The notes below the pieces were generated by a model that searched no databases, was not told the DNA's origin, and saw only the letters and a list, made by a program, of their open reading frames with translations. Source: Bacillota bacterium (lineage in GTDB: Bacteria; Bacillota; Clostridia; Oscillospirales; Oscillospiraceae). Taken from it: 8,426 nt of DNA. Position 1 is the stretch's first letter, and every line of letters begins with the position of its first letter. The DNA is taken from contig JAEWRY010000031.1 of NCBI GenBank assembly GCA_023459875.1, positions 1-8,426 on the forward strand. The letters run 5' to 3'. Shown piece after piece: positions 6,614 through 8,426 of the stretch. The position numbers and the translations under genes were made by a program.

Positions 6614-6642
6614 ATTATAAAGCAATTTACCTCAACTTACAA
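6614..6642 (-). promoter_or_regulatory. Sigma-A-type promoter for the activase-partner(-MATE) unit
   Basis: On the minus strand TTGTAA (6642-6637; four of six matches to TTGACA) is followed after exactly 17 bases by a perfect TATAAT (6619-6614). Transcription would begin near 6607, giving a leader of roughly 70 bases before the TTG start. The promoter lies 22 bases after the malQ stop codon, so the activase unit need not depend on malQ transcription. Confidence 0.75.
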
Positions 6643-6663
6643 CCCCATGATGACTCCCAAAGC

Positions 6664-8046
6664 TCAGCGGAGCCTGCCGTAAGTACGGGTCAGTCCGCGC
6701 AGGCGGGAAGCCACGCCGCCGTTGAGCGCGTCCGCGCGCACCCGCCAGCTCCAGTTCATGGGGCCCATGGTGCCCGGTGTGTTGACGCGGGCGTCGCCGC
6801 CCAATCCCAGAACGTCCTGAAGCGGAGCAATCGAGAGCCTCGAAGGAGACGCCCAGGCACCGCGCACCGCTCCCCAACCGAAGCCCTCTTCCTCAGAGAG
6901 GCGCAGGTATTCGCAGGCGAACCGGCGCTCTTCCGGCGAGGCTTCGCAAAAGAGCCACTGGACAAAGGTGGGCGTGTCGTGGGTTCCCGTGTACATCACC
7001 GAGTGAGGCGGGCAGTTGTGGGGCAGGTAAGCGCTCTCCTCGGCGGGGTCGAAGGCGAAGACCAGCACCCGCATGCCGGGAAGGCCGCTCTCCCGCACAA
7101 AGGCGAGAGCCTCCCCGTCCAAATCGCCCAGGTCCTCGGCAATCACCGAAAGTCCGGGCACCGCGCGGGAGAGGTGCTCCAGGAGGGCTGTGCCCGGCCC
7201 CTTTTCCCAGCGCCCGCCGGAGGCGTCCTTCGCCCCGGCGCTCACCGACCAGTATGTATGAAAGCCTCTGAAATGGTCCAGGCGCACCGTGTCGAAAAGC
7301 TTCATAGACCAGGCGAGCCTTCTGGTCCACCAATCGAAAAGCTCTTCCCGGCGGCCTTCCCAGTTGTAGAGCGGGTTGCCCCAGAGTTGTCCCGAATCGG
7401 AGAAAGCGTCTGGCGGAACCCCCGCGGTGCGGATGGGGTGCCCAGCTGGGTCAAGCTGAAAGAGCTCCGGGTGATACCGCGTCTCCGCGCTGCTGGGAGA
7501 GACATAGAAGGGAAGATCGCCGATCAGCTTCACGCCCCTGTCGTTTGCGTAGCGCCTGAGGGCAAACCACTGGCGGAGGAATACCTCTTGGAGAAAGCGG
7601 TGAAATTCGATTTCATCCCCGTCTTGTTCCGCCCGGAACCGCGCGTATTCCTCCAGCTCCGGACAGTCGGGCAAAACGGGAGCCGCCCCGGAGCGCTCCC
7701 AGGCTTTTTTGAGGAGGCGGAGCCGCTCCGGCGCGAGGGATTCGTAATGAACCCGGTCAAAATTTTCCGTCCGCGCCGCGCTTAGCTCCTCCCGGGTGAG
7801 AAGACCGAGCCCCTCGAGTTCTGGGAGGTCGATGAAAAGCGGATTTCCGGCGAAGGAGGAGGGGGACATGTAGGGAGAATTGCCTTCTCCGGCGGGAAAG
7901 AGCGGAAGGGTCTGCCAATAGCTCTGGCCGGCGCCCGCCAGAAAATCCACGAACCGCCTTGCGCCATCGCCCAGCGTGCCGATTCCAAAGTCTCCGGGCA
8001 GGGAAAAAACGCTCAGCAGAATGCCGCTTTCTCTGACGCTCAGCAT
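6664..8046 (-). CDS. malQ: 4-alpha-glucanotransferase (amylomaltase, GH77)
   Basis: A 460-residue cytoplasmic enzyme that transfers maltodextrin segments between alpha-1,4-glucans in maltodextrin and glycogen turnover. The GH77 landmarks are SGILLSVFSLPGDFGIGTLG (7-26), GQSYWQTLPLFP (40-51), SSFAGNPLFIDL (63-74), GDLPFYVS (176-183), GVPPDAFSDSGQLWGNPLYN (209-228), TVRLDHFRGF (253-262, nucleophile Asp257), VIAEDLG (301-307, acid/base Glu304), GTHDTPT (354-360, third carboxylate Asp357) and NTPGTMGPMNWSWR (422-435). It is at the short end of the family (commonly about 500). The stretch after GDLPFYVS reads PSSAETRYHPELFQLD where many homologues have DSAD. The start is the ATG at 8046-8044, seven bases after GGGGAGG. 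No U-tract terminator follows; the next promoter begins 22 bases after its stop. No neighbour shares its pathway. The family call is firm and the exact donor/acceptor range is not visible. Confidence 0.95.
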   Translation of the reverse strand: MLSVRESGILLSVFSLPGDFGIGTLGDGARRFVDFLAGAGQSYWQTLPLFPAGEGNSPYMSPSSFAGNPLFIDLPELEGLGLLTREELSAARTENFDRVHYESLAPERLRLLKKAWERSGAAPVLPDCPELEEYARFRAEQDGDEIEFHRFLQEVFLRQWFALRRYANDRGVKLIGDLPFYVSPSSAETRYHPELFQLDPAGHPIRTAGVPPDAFSDSGQLWGNPLYNWEGRREELFDWWTRRLAWSMKLFDTVRLDHFRGFHTYWSVSAGAKDASGGRWEKGPGTALLEHLSRAVPGLSVIAEDLGDLDGEALAFVRESGLPGMRVLVFAFDPAEESAYLPHNCPPHSVMYTGTHDTPTFVQWLFCEASPEERRFACEYLRLSEEEGFGWGAVRGAWASPSRLSIAPLQDVLGLGGDARVNTPGTMGPMNWSWRVRADALNGGVASRLRGLTRTYGRLR

Positions 8047-8072
8047 AAAGAAACCTCCCCGGCCGAATTACG

Positions 8073-8086
8073 CGCATACGCTTTCA
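8073..8086 (-). promoter_or_regulatory. Possible catabolite-responsive (cre-like) site upstream of malQ
   Basis: TGAAAGCGTATGCG on the minus strand agrees with about 12 of 14 positions of the CcpA consensus TGWAARCGYTWNCW and sits 26 bases upstream of the malQ start. Control of glucan-degrading genes by CcpA is well known in Firmicutes. A site this short with two mismatches can occur by chance. Confidence 0.3.
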
Positions 8087-8157
8087 CCGCTGGAAACAAC
8101 GCGCTTTTGGGACAAAAAATCAACAGCGTTACAAAAGTTAATTTGCCGCCAAAACGG

Positions 8158-8170
8158 CAGACATTATTAT
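8158..8170 (+). repeat. 13-base direct repeat, copy 1
   Basis: CAGACATTATTAT occurs here and again at 8381-8393, 223 bases apart. Most of the hairpin chain lies between the copies. Confidence 0.75.
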
Positions 8171-8205
8171 AATGCGTGTCTGAACAAAGACTTATGGCTT
8201 TGTTC

Positions 8206-8239
8206 AGGCGCAAGAATGATTTCAATCATTCTTGCGCCT
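8206..8239. repeat. Perfect 15-16-bp inverted repeat
   Basis: AGGCGCAAGAATGATT (8206-8221) is the exact reverse complement of AATCATTCTTGCGCCT (8224-8239). With a four-base loop (TTCA) the stem is 15 bp. No U-tract follows on either strand. Confidence 0.88.
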
Positions 8240-8270
8240 ATCTATGGGAGGTGTTAACCTCCCATAGATA
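8239..8270. repeat. Perfect 14-bp inverted repeat
   Basis: TATCTATGGGAGGT (8239-8252) pairs with ACCTCCCATAGATA (8257-8270) around GTTA. Its first base is the last base of the preceding hairpin. Confidence 0.88.
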
Positions 8271-8293
8271 ATACACATTGCAACAATGTCTTA

Positions 8294-8333
8294 ATTGCTT
8301 ATAAGTGGCTGTATCGAGCCATTTATAAGCAAT
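8294..8333. repeat. 17-bp inverted repeat with one G-T wobble
   Basis: ATTGCTTATAAGTGGCT (8294-8310) pairs with AGCCATTTATAAGCAAT (8317-8333) around GTATCG. The only non-Watson-Crick pair is G8305-T8322, which is tolerated in RNA on the plus strand but would be A-C on the minus strand. Confidence 0.87.
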
Positions 8334-8380
8334 CAGCGCGGCCAAGCCGCGCTGAATAAACCGCCAAGCGGTTTATTCAG
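8334..8380. repeat. Two overlapping perfect hairpins with CAA loops
   Basis: CAGCGCGGC (8334-8342) pairs with GCCGCGCTG (8346-8354), and CTGAATAAACCGC (8352-8364) pairs with GCGGTTTATTCAG (8368-8380). Both have the loop CAA, and the three bases CTG (8352-8354) belong to both stems, so only one can be complete at a time. Confidence 0.87.
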
Positions 8381-8393
8381 CAGACATTATTAT
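8381..8393 (+). repeat. 13-base direct repeat, copy 2
   Basis: CAGACATTATTAT, identical to 8158-8170. It directly follows the end of the 8352-8380 hairpin. Confidence 0.75.
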
Positions 8394-8426
8394 GGCGGAA
8401 AGTCGTCTTCGCCGCAAGAGGAAAGC

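Larger units (their letters stand above)
8144..8413. repeat. End-to-end chain of perfect hairpins (hairpin cluster 2)
   Basis: Nearly every base belongs to a stem-loop: 8144-8159 (TGCCG/CGGCA), 8158-8182 (CAGACA/TGTCTG), 8180-8207 (10 bp), 8206-8239 (15-16 bp), 8239-8270 (14 bp), 8275-8289 (6 bp), 8294-8333 (17 bp, one wobble), 8334-8354 (9 bp), 8352-8380 (13 bp) and 8394-8413 (GGCG+AAG/CTT+CGCC). Neighbouring stems often share one to three boundary bases. Stem sequences differ, so this is neither a tandem repeat nor a CRISPR array. It lies upstream of malQ, and the gene on the other side is outside the window. No gene is apparent from 8047 to 8426. Function is unknown. Confidence 0.82.

Noticed and set aside
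6664..8046. Joint operon function of malQ with the activase genes
   Set aside because: A strong promoter separates them and the pathways are unrelated; the shared strand alone does not support a link.
8166..8171. TATAAT on the minus strand as the malQ -10 box
   Set aside because: No acceptable -35 hexamer lies 16-18 bases upstream, and the sequence is part of the hairpin chain and its direct repeat. It remains possible but is not supported.
8144..8413. CRISPR array
   Set aside because: The palindromic units differ in sequence and length, there are no constant repeats separated by equal spacers, and no cas gene is nearby.
8144..8413. Integron attC cassette array
   Set aside because: No cassette genes, no integrase and no attC core sites (GTTRRRY) in the expected places; the hairpins abut directly.
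8144..8413. tRNA cluster or riboswitch
   Set aside because: No acceptor/T-arm consensus (such as GGTTCRA) or known riboswitch core was recognised, and the stems are simple independent hairpins.

Overview
The window looks like a chromosomal segment of a strictly anaerobic, fairly GC-rich gut-type Firmicute (Clostridia, probably Oscillospiraceae or a relative). The evidence is the end of a butyryl-CoA-dehydrogenase-type gene, an oxygen-sensitive Fe-S activase/dehydratase pair of the kind found in obligate anaerobes, GGAGG-type ribosome binding sites, TTG starts and Firmicute-style promoters and terminators. The genus is an inference; no rRNA or marker gene is present.

Layout. Bases 1-127 (+) encode the last 41 residues of an acyl-CoA dehydrogenase, closed by a strong terminator (157-194). 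Bases 195-737 hold no credible gene but are packed with about a dozen unrelated inverted repeats, a REP-like palindrome (641-672) and the terminator of the MATE gene (697-724, minus). Four genes follow, all on the minus strand. In transcription order they are malQ (8046-6664), a large tandem BadF-type activase fused to DUF2229 (6537-3601), its dehydratase-like partner (3536-2220) and a MATE-family exporter (2102-738). Bases 8047-8426, upstream of malQ, hold a second and denser hairpin chain.

How the genes work together. The activase and its partner together (978 + 438 residues) have the same domain order as the large single-chain 2-hydroxyacyl-CoA dehydratase-related proteins of clostridia. 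The two-gene form resembles plsA-plsR, the operon reported for anaerobic plasmalogen (vinyl ether lipid) synthesis in Clostridium perfringens. A sigma-A-like promoter with a perfect -10 box lies between malQ and this pair, and no U-tract terminator separates the pair from the MATE gene, so activase-partner-MATE is a likely transcription unit. malQ is a separate glycogen/maltodextrin gene with its own upstream region, including a possible cre site.

The most unusual content is non-coding. Both large intergenic regions are tiled with perfect or near-perfect hairpins of different sequence, several abutting or sharing boundary bases. The two regions share a CTGAAYAAA arm motif and a neighbouring AT-rich sequence, so they are probably copies of one undescribed type of extragenic structure.
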